Positions 1 through 14,500 are shown, counted from the first letter of the stretch. The stretch: 64,000 nt of DNA from Spongilla lacustris (GCA_949361645.1 OX442418.1:276001-340000), one strand, 5' to 3'. Program-made: numbers and translations. The notes: generated by a model not told the origin, from the letters alone.

Positions 1-613
1 TTACACTAGCCTGTAAGGTGTGTGCTTACACTAGCCTGTAAGGTGTGTGCTTACACTAGCCTGTAAGGTGTGTGCTTACACTAGCCTGTAAGGTGTGTGC
101 TTACACTAGCCTGTAAGGTGTGTGCTTACACTAGCCTGTAAGGTGTGTGCTTACACTAGCCTGTAAGGTGTGTGCTTACACTAGCCTGTAAGGTGTGTGC
201 TTACACTAGCCTGTAAGGTGTGTGCTTACACTAGCCTGTAAGGTGTGTGCTTACACTAGCCTGTAAGGTGTGTGCTTACACTAGCCTGTAAGGTGTGTGC
301 TTACACTAGCCTGTAAGGTGTGTGCTTACACTAGCCTGTAAGGTGTGTACTAGCCTGTAAGGTGTGTGCTTACACTAGCTAGCCTGTAAGGTGTGTGCTT
401 ACACTAGCCTGTAAGGTGTGTGCTTACACTAGCCTGGAGGTGTGTGCTTACACTAGCCTGTAAGGTGTGTGCTTACACTAGCCTGTAAGGTGTGTGCTTA
501 CACTAGCTAGCCTGTAAGGTGTGTGCTTACACTAGCCTGTAAGGTGTGTGCTTACACTAGCTAGCCTGTAAGGTGTGTGCTTACACTAGCTAGCCTGCAA
601 GGTGTGTGCTTAC
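1..613 (+). repeat. 25-bp minisatellite in TRRAP intron
   Basis: About 24 tandem copies of a 25-bp unit (start TTACACTAGCCTGTAAGG), with a few 4-bp CTAG insertions. On the gene strand every unit carries a donor-like GTGTAAGC and an acceptor-like CCTTACAG/G. The array runs straight into the donor of exon 614-713 and continues past the window edge. Confidence 0.95.
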
Positions 614-3600
614 ACTTGCCATAAGTCCTAGTCTCTGTATTGAGGCCACCATGTGCTGGACCAGATGTTGCCTCACTGGGTAGTAGACTCGGTGATGGCG
701 ACAAAGAAGCTGACTAAAGTGAAGGTGCAGGTGAGGTCAGGTGAGTGTCAGGTGAGTGTCAGGTGAGGTCAGATAAAACAAGAGGACATAGGCCAAGATA
801 CCACACATGACATACATGTACAGCCCCAAAGCACGTGGGTATGGATGGGTGGGGCTTAAGCGTATGGGTAGGAGGGGCTAGGGTTTACAGCATGACGTGT
901 GTAGGTGGGAGTGGCTAAGGTTGACATGTGTAGTGGGAGGGGCTTAGGTGGGAGGGGCTAAGGCTTACAGCATGTGGATGAGCTGGGCCACGGTGTGTCC
1001 TTCCTCGACTATGATCTTCTTGGTCCAGTGGACCAGGGTGGCGTTGGCATCCTCCATGCGGATGGGCACCACAGGGGTGAGGATGTCCAGGGCTTGCCGC
1101 ACGATGAGGCGAGCCTCCATGGCATGGGCCTTCAGCAGACTGTGGAACACCTGAGGGGGGCAGCCCAGGCATAATGGGGGGAGGAGGGGGCATGTGGGGG
1201 AGAAGGGGGATGTGGGGAGGAGGAGGGGAGTGGGGGGAGGGGCATGTATGTTCCTCACACCTGCAATACAATTCTCTTGTGAATGGCAAACTTTGCAATG
1301 ATATGCGCCAACAGAAGATGTCCATGGTACTTGGTAGCTGGGTCCTGGAAGGAAGTTAGCATGACCTTAGCTCTACAGCTAACCCCAACCCCTCTACACC
1401 CTCCCTCTACACACCTCCCTACCCACACCCCTCCACACACCCCTCTACACCCTCCACACATCCCTCCACACACCTCCCTCCCCATACCCCTCTACACCTC
1501 CCCACACCCCTCCACACACCTCCCTACCTACACCCCTCTACACCCTCCACACACCTCACTCCACGTACCACACACTGCTTAGGCAGCAGACATGGCCAAG
1601 CAAAGGTCATCAGACGTCTGAGCTTCGCACCTTGTTTCCTAAAGGGATGGTGGAGGGGTGAGGGTGGAGGGGCGAGGGGTGAGGGTGGAGAGGTGAGTGT
1701 GGAGGGGTGAGGGTGGAGAAGGATGTGTGGAGGGGTGAGTGTGGAGGGGTGAGGGTGGAGAAGGATGTGTGGAGGGGTGAGGGTGGAGAAGGATGTGTGG
1801 AGGGGTGAGGTGGAGAAGGGTGAGGGTGGAGGGCGAGTGTGGAGGGGTGAGGGTGGAGGGGTGAGGGTGGAGGGGTGAGGGTGGAGACGGATGTGTGGAG
1901 GGGTGAGGTGGAGAAGGGTGAGGGTGGAGGGGTGAGGGTGGAGAGTGAGGGTGGTTATACGTCAGCTGGTTACAAGCTGATCATTTCAGAAATTACTGTT
2001 CACAACACCAAGTTAGGTTTCACTGGTACAAAACTCTCTATGGGATGCAGCCAGACTGCTGTTTCATATAGGGCCGGTCCCAAACATGCCATCATGGCTA
2101 CTACTAGGTGAGACGTACTACATGTAGATGATATGTGCACCTTACAATACCATAGCAACACACATATTACCATGGCTACACTACATATTACCATGGCTAC
2201 ACTACACATTACCATGGCTACACTACACATTACCATGGCTACACTACACATCTGTATCTGTACTGACTTGTTGTTGGAGTCATGAATGTGTGGGGCAGCA
2301 TGTTCCACTAGCAGAGAGGAGAGTTGTAGGAGAAGGATGCACATGGGGTCCTGGGGAAGAGTGCCAAGGTATGACCATATAAGGTCAAGGAGTATGACCA
2401 TATAAGGTCAAGGCATATTGAGTGGAGTACTCACCGAGGAGCCAAAGGGCTTGTCAGGGTTAATGATCTTATTAATAAACACGCTGATGACATTGTCATC
2501 AGTGTCCCTCTCAGGATCAGGGGGGCCCCCCAGGAGGGCATCAACCTTGTCCTCCTCAAAGGACGCTGAGAAGGTTGGAATCACAATGTACTGGAGGATC
2601 TGATGGAGGGAGGAGGTGAGGGTGAAGGGAGGGAGGAGGGGGTGAAGGGAGGGAGGGAGGGAGGTAGGGAATATGTGTAATGAGGGGAGGGGTCAGGGAG
2701 GGCACACCTTGGCCTTAAGTTCATGAGGATACTCCGGATTCTGAAAAACTTCCACAAACTTCAGAAACAAACCTCTCTTGTTCTCTATGGTATAACCCTG
2801 GGAGGGAGGGGGACAGCGGGGGAGGGACGGGGACAGCGGGGGAGGGACGGGGACAGCGGGGGAGGGACGGGGACAGCGGGGGAGGGACGGGGACAGCGGG
2901 GGAGGGACGGGGACAGCGGGGGAGGGAGGGAAACAGCGGGGGAGGAACGGGGACAGCGGGGGAGGGAGGGAAACAGCGGGGGAGGGACGGGACAGCGGGG
3001 GAGGGACAGGGACAGCGGGGGAGGGACGGGGACAGCAGGGGAGGGAGGGGAACAGCGGGGGAGGGAGGGGAGAAATAGATACAACATTCATGGCTAAATA
3101 AAACAACACCAGCAGTGGTTACCTTAGCAACTTCAGTGTCAAGGAAGTCAGTGAGGAACTGGTAGCTGCTAAGATGTCTGGTCATGTACACTCTGAGCAG
3201 CTGGAAGAGTGTATCTATATCCTCAGGGTGATACCTGTGTGGGTGTGAGGATGTGTGGGTGTAGGTATGGGCGTGTGTAGGTGTGAGGATGTGAGGTTGT
3301 AGAAGGTATGAGGTGTGTGCAGATGTGAGTGGGTAAAGGAATGAGTAATAACATGAGGGTGTGGGCTATGTGAGGGTGTGGGCTATGTGAGGGTGTGAGC
3401 TATGTGAGGGTGGGGGCTATGTGAGGGTGTGGGCTATGTGAGGGTGTGGGCTATGTGAGGGTGTGGGCTATGTGAGGGTGTGGGCTATGTGAGGGTGTGG
3501 GCTATGTGAGGGTGTGGGCTATGTGAGGGTGTGGGCTATGTGAGGGTGTGGGCTATGTGAGGGTGTGGGCTATGTGAGGGTGTTGGCTATGTGAGGGTGT

Positions 3601-6600
3601 GGGCTATGTGAGGGTGTGGGCTATGTGAGGGTGTGGGCTATGTGAGGGTGTGGGCTATGTGAGGGTGTGGGCTATGTGAGGGTGTGGGTTATGTGAGGGT
3701 GTAGGGGCTATGTGAGGGTGTGGGCTATGTGAGGGTGTGGGCTATGTGAGGGTGTGGGCTATGTGAGGGTGTGGGCTATGTGAGGGTGTAGGCTATGTGA
3801 GGGTGTAGGCTATGTGAGGGTGTAGGGGCTATGTGAGGGTGTGGGCTATGTGAGGGTGTAGGCTATGTGAGGGTGTAGGCTATGTGAGGTGTGGGCTATG
3901 TGAGGGTGTGGGCTATGTGAGGGTGTGGGCTATGTGAGGGTGGGGGCTATGTGAGGGTGTGGGCTATGTGAGGGTGTGGGCTATGTGAGGGTGTGGGCTA
4001 TGTGAGGGTGTGGGCTATGTGAGGGTGTGGGCTATGTGAGGGTGTGGGCTATGTGAGGGTAGGGGCTATGTGAGGGTGTGGGCTATGTGAGGGTGTAGGC
4101 TATGTGAGGGTGTGGGCTATGTGAGGGTGTGGGCTAAGTGAGGTGTGGGCTATGTGAAGGTGTGGCTTACTTGCAGTGGGAGAGCAGACATCTTACAAGC
4201 ATCGGACTCTCTTGCCAAAATGAGAGAGGATTGGAGTCCTGTGAACAAGGCATACATTTATGCAGCTTCAGCAAAGACTGTGACACACAAACCACACACA
4301 CACACACCACACACACACTGCACACACACCACACACACACCTTAGCACATTGATTGTGGTAAGCTTCTGACACCCATATCTTCTTGAGACACTCCACCTG
4401 ATTGGAAAAGCAGTACATACAGAAGGCATACGTACAATGGCTGAACACACAGAGAAGGCATACGTACAATGGCTGAACACACAGAGAAGGCATACGTACA
4501 ATGGCTGAACACACAGAGAAGGCATACGTACAATGGCTGGACACACAGAGAAGGCATACGTACAATGGCTGAACACACAGAGAAGGCATACGTACAATGG
4601 CTGAACACACAGAGAAGGCATACGTACAATGGCTGAACACACACAGAGAAGGCATACGTACAATGGCTGGCATGTCCTTGATCCAGCCTTCCTTGTACTC
4701 AATCAGCAAACTGAGAGAAAGTATCACCATAGCAACACGATCAATGGTACGTGTACAGATTGCACAAGTGGGAGTCAGCAGCAGAATATAAGAGGATTTA
4801 GGGAAGGATAGGAGTGATGTGATGTGAAGGGGATCATGTGATGTGAGGGGGATCATGTGATGTGAGGGGGATCATGAGATGTGAGGGGGATCATGTGATG
4901 TGAGGGGGATCATGTGATGTGAAGGGGATCATGTGATGTGAGGGGATCATGTGATGTGAGGGGAATCATGTGATGTGAGGGGGATCATGTGATGTGAGGG
5001 GGATCATGTGATGTGAGGGGGATCATGTGATGTAAGGGGGATCATGTGATATAAGGGGGGATCATACTGGCACAGAAGTATTCCCTGATACTGCAGCTCT
5101 CTCTTCTTCAGTAGTGTAATATCGTCTGTCCCTGGAACCTGCAGTTGAATCATGATGACGCAATGCGCTACCATGATTCCCACTTCCTCTCTCCCTTCCT
5201 CTATCTCTCTCCTCCCCTCCCCCCCCCCCCCCCCCCCCCCTTCTGGTGACTTACCTGGAGCCCAAAGGTCATTTGGATGATTCTTGGAGCACCAGCAGAC
5301 AACACATCTCTCAGCGGCCCGCCATCTTTGTGGTGCAGGAAGGTCTGCATGATGGGGATGAGGTGGTGCTCATGTGACACCAAGGTGCCCACATTACACC
5401 CAGGTGCTCATGTGACACCACGGTGCAGAGACTTACACTGAATACTCTATTCAAGTTTGAGTCCACTAGACGGCTTAAGAAGTATTCAACCGTTTGCTGT
5501 GGAAACTTCAGTGCAAACTTCATCAAAGGAGCACGAAATGGACTGCCCAGCTGTTCAAATGTAAAAGTGATAGTCCTTCACACAAGTTGTGCACATGACA
5601 TACCTCAAGGCCCATGTGACATACCTCAAGGCCCATGTGACATACCTCAAGGCCCATGTGACATACCTCAAGACCCATGTGACATACCTCAAGGCCCATG
5701 TGACATACCTCAAGGCCCATGTGACATACCTCAAGGCCCATGTGACATACCTCAAGGCCCATGCGACAAAACTCAAGGCCCATGTGACATACCTCAAGGC
5801 CCATGTGACATACCTCAAGGCCCATGTGACATACCTCAAGACCCATGTGACATACCTCAAGGCCCATGTGACATACCTCAAGGCACATGTGACATACCTC
5901 AAGGCCCATACATGTGACATACCTCAAGGCCCATGTGACATACCTCAAGGCCCATGTGACATACCTCAAGGCCCATGTGACATACCTCAAGGCCCATGTG
6001 ACATACCTCAAGACCCATGTGACATACCTCAAGGCCCATGGCCTTCTCTCCTTTCAAGGCTAGCACTAGCAGTGGCTCGAAGAGGCGGAACGTTGATGCT
6101 GGGAGCATGTGAAACATGTCCAAAATGTACAGGCAAATCTGAACTTCCTATGGACAAAGCAATGTGTGGGGTATGTAGTTAAGGTGAGGGGTGTGGTTAG
6201 GATATAACTTAGTACATACATGTACTATTACACCCACACCTAACATCACACCCACACCCTCACACCTAACATCACACTCACACCCTCACCCTCACACCTA
6301 ACATCACACCCACACCCTCACCCTCTCCTCACCTCTCCCTGCCGCTGTGCCTGTGTGCTGCTGATGAGTACCTCAATCCATCTCGTCAGGTGGCCCTAGA
6401 GAACAGAGCAGTGACCACACACCAAAGCTTGCTGTGTGTCCGTTCATGGTTCTTCTCCCCTTTGGACCCCTGTGCATATGGCCCTTTGGACCCCTGTGCA
6501 TATGGCCCTTTGGACCCCTGTGCATATGGCCCTTTGGACCCCTGTGCATATGGCCCTTTGGACCCCTGTGCATATGGCCCTTTGGACCCCTGTGCATATG

Positions 6601-9600
6601 GCCCTTTGGACCCCTGTGCATATGGCCCTTTGGACCCCTGTGCATATGGCCCTTTCCCCTTACATACATGTGTATGCACCTCCTCAATATGCCCCCTCCC
6701 CCTCGTGTATGATCCCTCCCCCACGTGTATGGCCCCTCCCCCTCGTGTACGGCCCCTCCCCCTCGTGTATGGCCCTCCCCCTCGTGTATGGCCCTCCCCC
6801 ATGTGTATGGCCCCCTCGTGTATGGCCCTCCCCCACGTGCATGGCCCCTCCCCCTCGTATATGGCCCCTCCCCCTTGTATATGGCCCCCTCATGTATGGC
6901 CCCTCCCCCTCACCTTTAGGGCTTCGCACATCTTCTCATTAAAAGACGTGGGGAACAGCTCGATCATGTGAGTGAGCTTCTGTAGCAGGTCAGGGCTGAG
7001 GTTGTGGTAGTCCCCCAGCATCATGAGGAGAGGCCGGAGGGCCCCGTGAACCAACTCTATGTCAGCATGGGTGTGTTCAGCCATGAACTGAAGGGTTAAA
7101 AGTACCACACTTGCATATCACACCTAACTTCACCTCGCCCTAACCCTCCCCTCCCCTCCCCTACCTACCTCCCCCTCCCCTCCCCTCCCCTCCCCTCCCC
7201 TCCCCTCCCCTCCCCTCCCCTCCCCTCCCCTCCCCTCCCCTCCCCTCCCCTCCCTCACCTTGCTCATGGCTTCTTTTCCGGCCACCTGGAGCTCCTTGAC
7301 GCTGGAGTTGATGGCTTTGTAGAGCACAGAGAAGATCTTCTCCCTCATCTCTGGGAGGTAGTGGCAGGCAGCCAGGGCAGCCAGACCACTCACCTTGAGG
7401 GGCACCAGGGAGGGGACAGAGCGATAGCAAGGCAGCTTAGCCAGAGAAGCATCGTCACTGTCGCAGAGATTGAGCAGCTGGATACAGACATGACGTCATG
7501 GTAACAAACTCATCACAGAACATCACCCCACACCATACCACACCACACCACACCACACACCACACCACACCACACCATACCACACCACCCCACACCATAC
7601 CACATCACCCCACACCACACCACACCACCCCACACCATACCACACCACCCACACCACACCACACCACACCATACCACACCACTCCACACCATACCACACC
7701 ACCCCACACCATACCACATCACACCATACCACATCACCCCACACCTCACCTCTTGAAAGAATATCTTATGCTCAGGGATGGTGAGGTTAATGGAAAAGAG
7801 GCGTGGCTTCAGGGAGGTGCAGAAAGTGTTCCCATCCATCAGGGCGATCTGAGTGCTGACTGGCTGGTGCTTCAACAGGTGCTTCTTTGGAGGGATCATG
7901 TCCGCTAAGATCTCGCGATGGGGGTCCATTATGTCTGTAACAGACTTCCCCGTGATGTTTGCCAGCAAGACCAAGGAATGGTGGGACTGATTGAAGCAGG
8001 AAGGGATGGAAGGGGGAGGAGGAAAATATGGGCACATCAGGGTTAATGCTAACACCTTTAGCCAGTGACCACCCTCTTAACCCTTAACTCTACTGATACA
8101 CCCCTAAACCTTTAACCCCACAGTGAGTGGCACTGACATACCCCTAAACATTTAACCCCAGAGTGACCGCCTAACCCTTACCTGTTTCCTGACGTTCTCA
8201 TTGGGGGAGATCACCTCCTTCACAAGGTGCCTGGCAACAGCATGGAAAGACTTCTCCTGCACAGCAGATAATAACTGCTTGTCCTGACCCAATGGTGTGT
8301 TGCAAAGTGTTAGAAGCTTGTCCATCAACTCCTTTGCCATGGTAACTGTCCCAGAGGACACCTAAGTCAGGTGGTGGTGTGCTCAGGTCATGTGACCTCA
8401 AACATCAACAGCACTATTATATGTACACACACATGTACACACACACACACACATGCACACACGCATGTACACACACATGTACACACATGTACACACACAT
8501 GTACACACATGTACACACACATGCACACACACACATGTACACACACATGTACACACACATGTACACACACACATGCACACACACATGTATACACACATGT
8601 ACACACACACATGCACACACACATGCACACACACATGCACACACACATGTACACACACATGTACACACACACATGCACACACACATGTATACACACATGT
8701 ACACACACACATGCACACACACATGCACACACACATGTACACACACATGTACACACACACATGCACACACACACATGTACACACATGTACACACACACAT
8801 GTACACACACACATGTACACACACACATGTACACACACACACACACATGTACACACACACATGCACACACACATGTACACACACACACACACATGTACAC
8901 ACACACATGTACACACACACACATGTACACACACACATGTACACACACACATGTACACACACATGTACACACACACACACATGTACACACACACACACAT
9001 GTACACACACATGTGGGTAAAATCATATCAGGTCAATAAGAAAAAAAGATGACATCTTCAAATCCTCTACAAACTTTACCCACTAAATGAGGTCATTGTC
9101 TAGTATATACTCACATTTATACTTTATCCAAAGATCAAACCACTTTTGAAATATGTGGGTTCAAAGTTTTGACCCTTTGTATAAACAAATCACAACATTG
9201 GGGGCGTTTCTCTCTATAACTCAAGTTGACTTTACAGTAATAAAATAACCACTGTATTGAGGGATACTATAACCCACCTAGTACATAACTTAACACAATA
9301 ATTGGACGTTTAGTTATTAATTATTGGTTTATTGCAAAAAGAAGGGTAAAATGTTTAATTTTTAATTCTCAAAAAGTATATTGCAATATTAAAAAAAAAA
9401 TGCAATGAATGGGTTAATGGATGATTGTACAATTAATATGGTAACATTTGTGTTGGACTTCAAAGGTTTTGTATGGAAAATATTCGAAAAACATAAGAGT
9501 ACATTTGTTAACATGATTTGGTTTGAACAGCTGACCACAAAATTTACACAAGCATTACGTAATATGATGTGTTCAACAATACTCTACAAATCCTTTAGTA

Positions 9601-11558
9601 AAAGTGTAGCTTGCAGCCCATCTGCACTGGGAATGTTGTACACTCAACCCGTGGATGTAATTGGGCTGGTCTTTATTAAAACTTGGGCACAGTTAATCAC
9701 TAGTTCATCTAGCCTATGTGGAAAAGAAAATAACAGAGAAGGTCCAGCAGGATGAAAAAATCGAACTTTCAATTCCTCCTGGGCATTGTATTTTTCCATC
9801 ACCAAAGCCAGCCACCATCTGGAGACGTATGCACGGATAATATAGCCATGTATGTCCTCCATAGCAAGGAGATCCCTGTTGGAGGAAAACCCTGACTATT
9901 TCACTTGCAGGACAGCAAGAGCAGACCTTCACAAGTTTCTAACTTGTTGGTCTTGTCATGCATAGGATAGTATGCATGAAAGGAGTGTGTACCAACAATA
10001 GTTATTGCAGATTCCAATTGTTTTCAAAGGATAATTTTCTCAGCTTCATAGTCGGCTGTAGTAATGTAACATGACAAGATCAACAAGTTAGAAACTTGTG
10101 AAGGTCTGCACTTGCTGTCCTGCAAGTGAAATAGTCAGGGTTTTCCTCCAACAGGGATCTCCTTGCTATGGAGGACATACATGGCTATATTATCCGTGCA
10201 TACGACTCCAGATGGTGGCTGGCTTTGGTGATGGAAAAATACAATGCCCAGGAGGAATTGAAAGTTCGATTTTTTCATCCTGCTGGACCTTCTCTGTTAT
10301 TTTCTTTTCCACATAGGCTAGATGAACTAGTGATTAACTGTGCCCAAGTTTTAATAAAGACCAGCCCAATTACATCCACGGGTTGAGTGTACAACATTCC
10401 CAGTGCAAGCTACACTTTTACTAAAGGATTTGTAGAGTATTGTTGAACACATCATATTACGTAATGCTTGTGTAAATTTTGTGGTCAGCTGTTCAAACCA
10501 AATCATGTTAACAAATGTACTCTTATGTTTTTCGAATATTTTCCATACAAAACCTTTGAAGTCCAACACAAATGTTACCATATTAATTGTACAATCATCC
10601 ATTAACCCATTCATTGCATTTTTTTTTTAATATTGCAATATACTTTTTGAGAATTAAAAATTAAACATTTTACCCTTCTTTTTGCAATAAACCAATAATT
10701 AATAACTAAACGTCCAATTATTGTGTTAAGTTATGTACTAGGTGGGTTATAGTATCCCTCAATACAGTGGTTATTTTATTACTGTAAAGTCAACTTGAGT
10801 TATAGAGAGAAACGCCCCCAATGTTGTGATTTGTTTATACAAAGGGTCAAAACTTTGAACCCACATATTTCAAAAGTGGTTTGATCTTTGGATAAAGTAT
10901 AAATGTGAGTATATACTAGACAATGACCTCATTTAGTGGGTAAAGTTTGTAGAGGATTTGAAGATGTCATCTTTTTTTCTTATTGACCTGATATGATTTT
11001 ACCCATGTACACACACACATGCACACACACATGTACACACACACACATGCACACACACATGTACACACACACATGTACACACACACATGCACACACACAT
11101 GTACACACACATGTACACACACACATGTACACGCACACACATACACACACACGCACACATGTACACACACACGCACACATGCACACACACATGTACACAC
11201 ACACACACATGCACACACACATGTACACACACACACACATGCACACACACATGTACACACACACATGTACACACACACACATGTACACACACACATGCAC
11301 ACACACATGTACACACACACATGTACACACACACACACACACACACATGTACACACACACACACATGTACACGCCCACACACACACACACACACACACGC
11401 ACACACACACGCACACACACATGTACACACACACACACACGCACACACACGCCCACACACACATACACACATGTACACACACACATGTACACACACACAT
11501 GTACACACACACACACACACACACATGTACACACACACACACATGTAAACGCCCACAC

Positions 11559-11589
<31 letters not shown>

Positions 11590-14500
11590 TTACCTCATTG
11601 CTCAGGTCCAATAGCACAAAGAGAAGAGCCATTGCAAATGACAGCTGGTGATTCATTACCCACTTCAGAGGCATCTTCTCCATCAGAAATTTGATGGCCA
11701 AACAGCCGCCATTTTTGGCATACCAGGCCTGCTCATAGCAACATCCACACAGCTTGTCAGCAGCTGCCTCAAAGAGGGGAAGCTCACTAGCCTACAGGGG
11801 GATCACATGAGCTCACAGGGAGATCACATGAGCTCACTAGCCTACAGGGGACATCACATGAGCTCACTAGCCTACAGAGGGACATCACATAATATCATGC
11901 TCTCAAGTTTTGTAAAACTGCATTTATTTATTTATTTTTCATCTGGTTATAGCCAGGTGGGTGTGCCCATAGCACCACAGGTGTGCCCATAGCACCACAG
12001 GTGTGCTCATAGCACCACGGGTGTGCCCACAGCACCACGGGTGTGCCCATAGCACCACAGGTGTGCCCATAGCACCACAGGTGAGCCCACAGCACCACAG
12101 GTGAGCCCATAGCACCACAGGTGTGCCCATAGCACCACGGGTGTGCCCATAGCACCACAGGTGTGTCCATAGCACCACAGGTGTGCCCATAGCACCACAG
12201 GTGTGTCCATAGCACCACAGGTGTGCCCATAGCACCACAGGTGAGCCCATAGCACCATACCATATATCTCCATACACATACATACATGTACTTCTATACC
12301 ACATACACATCCCTAAACATGTACCTCTATACCACATACACATCCCTAAACATGTGCACATGTAACCATGGCTACCTTCTCCCTGTCCCCCATGATGGTA
12401 GTAGCAGTGTCGATGACCAAAGCCAAGGTCATGGAGCCAATCTTGCTCAGCTCTTTCTCATCAGATGACACACACCTGACAATGGCATCCAACATCACAT
12501 GAACATCAATCATGTCATGTGACCTGCAATAAACGGACACACCGGAATGAGAAGCTTACTAGTAATGTCCACATTACAAAGAACTTACGGTTGCTTGACA
12601 GTAACCACACCTGGGCAGGGAGAAGGAAAGGTCTTATACATATAAGCACATGCACACGTGCACATACATGTAAGCACACACTACTGCACACATAAGCACA
12701 CACACACACAAGCACACAAACAAGCACACACACACAAGCACACACACACAAGCACACACATACTTACTGCACTGTTGGACTACTGCAATGGCTGTGATCA
12801 GCTTAAGTATGTTGGACATAAAGCCGAGAGCCTCACCACGCAACTCCTTCAGACAAGCTGCAACTAAGGTATGCCACCATTAACAACCCCCCAGCTATCC
12901 CAAGGTCACATACACCGTCACAAAGGTCACACACCACAAAGGTCACATACACCATCACAAAGGTCACATACACCATCACAAAGGTCACATACACCATCAC
13001 AAAGGTCACATACACCATCACAAAGGTCACATACACCATCACAAAGGTCACATACACCATCACAAAGGTCACATACACCGTCACATACTGAATACGCCAC
13101 TGAGTGCTGTTTCGAAGGCATTTCGTGCCTCCTTGTTGGAGCACTGAGGGTAGGTGAGGTACTTGAGGCGGCCATGGGCCTCGCTGGGCTGGTAGGAGAC
13201 CTGCTTCAACACCTGGTACACATCCAGGTCCCCATCACTATGACTGATCATACTGACCAAGAACGACTGTGTGTATGGGCATGTGTGGGCATGTGTGTGG
13301 GCATGTGTGGGCATGTGTGTGGGCATGTGTGGGCATGTGTGTGTATGTGTGTGGGCATGTGTGTGGGCATGTGTGTGCATGTGTGTGTACATGTGTGTGT
13401 ACATGTGTGTGTGCATGTGTGTGTACATGTGGGCATGTGTGTGTGTGTGTACATGTGTGGGCATGTGTGTATGTGTGTGCATGTGTGTGTGTGTACATGT
13501 ATGTGTGTGTATGTGTGTGTGTATGTGTGTGTATGTGTGTGTATGTGTGTGCATGTGTGTGTATGTGTATGTGTGTGCATGTGTGTATGTGTGTGTGCAT
13601 GTGTGGGCATGTGAGTGTGTATGTGTGTTGTATATGTGTGTGCATGTGTGTGTGCATGTGTGGGCATGTGTGCATGTGTGCATGTGTGTGTATGTGTGTG
13701 GGCATGTGTGTGGGCATGTGTGTGGGCATGTGTGTGCATGTGTGTGTACATGTGTGTGTGTGTGCATGTGTGTGTGTACATGTGTGTGTATGTGTGGGCA
13801 TGTGTGTGTGTGTGTACATGTGTGGGCATGTGTGTGTATGTGTGTGCATGTGTGTGTGTGTATGTGTGTGTACATGTATGTGTGTGTGTATGTGTGTGTG
13901 TATGTGTGTGCATGTGTGTATGTGTGTGTGCATGTGTGGGCATGTGTGTGTGTATGTGTGTTGTATATGTGTGGGCATGTGTGTGGGCATGTGTGTGCAT
14001 GTGTGTTGTATATGTGTCAATGCATGTGTGTGCGCATGTGTTATTTCAATAGCATTTATTAATCCTAATTCAACCACCTACCTGGATCACATTCCATGCA
14101 TGCTGTCGGTAGAACATGTCCACGGTTGGTACCGGACCCTGACCTGAGCTTTGAGGTTTCAAGAGCCTAACTGCTCCTTCAATGGCCTAAGAGAACGAGG
14201 GTCACTTGAATATGCACAACACAAGTACCCACCCCCACACACATGCACACACACAAACACCCCAACCTACATACCCCCACACACACACACGCACACACCT
14301 GCCCAATGGGGATATCAATAGCAGCCTCAATGTCTGGGAACATCACGGACACAGCTGGACTGTCCGCCAGAGACTCTTTATAAGTAAGCTACAATAAGAC
14401 AACATATTAAATCTAACACGAGCAAGACTGGGGACTGGGCACATATACAAAGGGAGAGACATGAACTGGTGTGGGTGTGGCTTACCGGCTGAGCTGTGTT

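Larger units (their letters stand above)
614..8361 (-). other. TRRAP: TRRAP exons 31-50 (exon coordinates)
   Basis: In transcription order: 8182-8361, 7750-7986, 7259-7477, 6914-7087, 6333-6395, 6028-6147, 5437-5550, 5255-5344, 5068-5138, 4662-4710, 4341-4397, 4171-4238, 3123-3234, 2708-2797, 2435-2599, 2268-2350, 1569-1638, 1261-1344, 969-1150, 614-713. Exon 614-713 ends in phase 0 at a GTAAGC donor that is also part of the first repeat unit of the next intron, so the following exons lie off the left edge. The exon 7259-7477 contains an internal AAG/GTGAGT that looks like a donor but is exonic by homology. Confidence 0.87.

Noticed and set aside
1..613. CRISPR-like array
   Set aside because: Units are directly contiguous with no unique spacers, and the DNA is animal; it is an intronic minisatellite. 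The same applies to 5588-6038, 35470-35744 and others.
5523..6182. ORFs of DIPQGPC or YLKAHVT repeats as a repeat protein gene
   Set aside because: They are other frames of the donor-bearing minisatellite. Only the frame VCHMGLE that continues the TRRAP exon is biologically meaningful.
7373..7392. Donor AAG/GTGAGT inside TRRAP exon 7259-7477
   Set aside because: The sequence after it encodes the conserved [17 protein letters not shown] stretch, so it is exonic.
8371..9052. Several roughly 200-codon Thr-His or Cys-Val ORFs in both strands (also at 10967-11701 and 13238-14147)
   Set aside because: CA/GT microsatellites are stop-free in most frames; these ORFs carry no information beyond the repeat.
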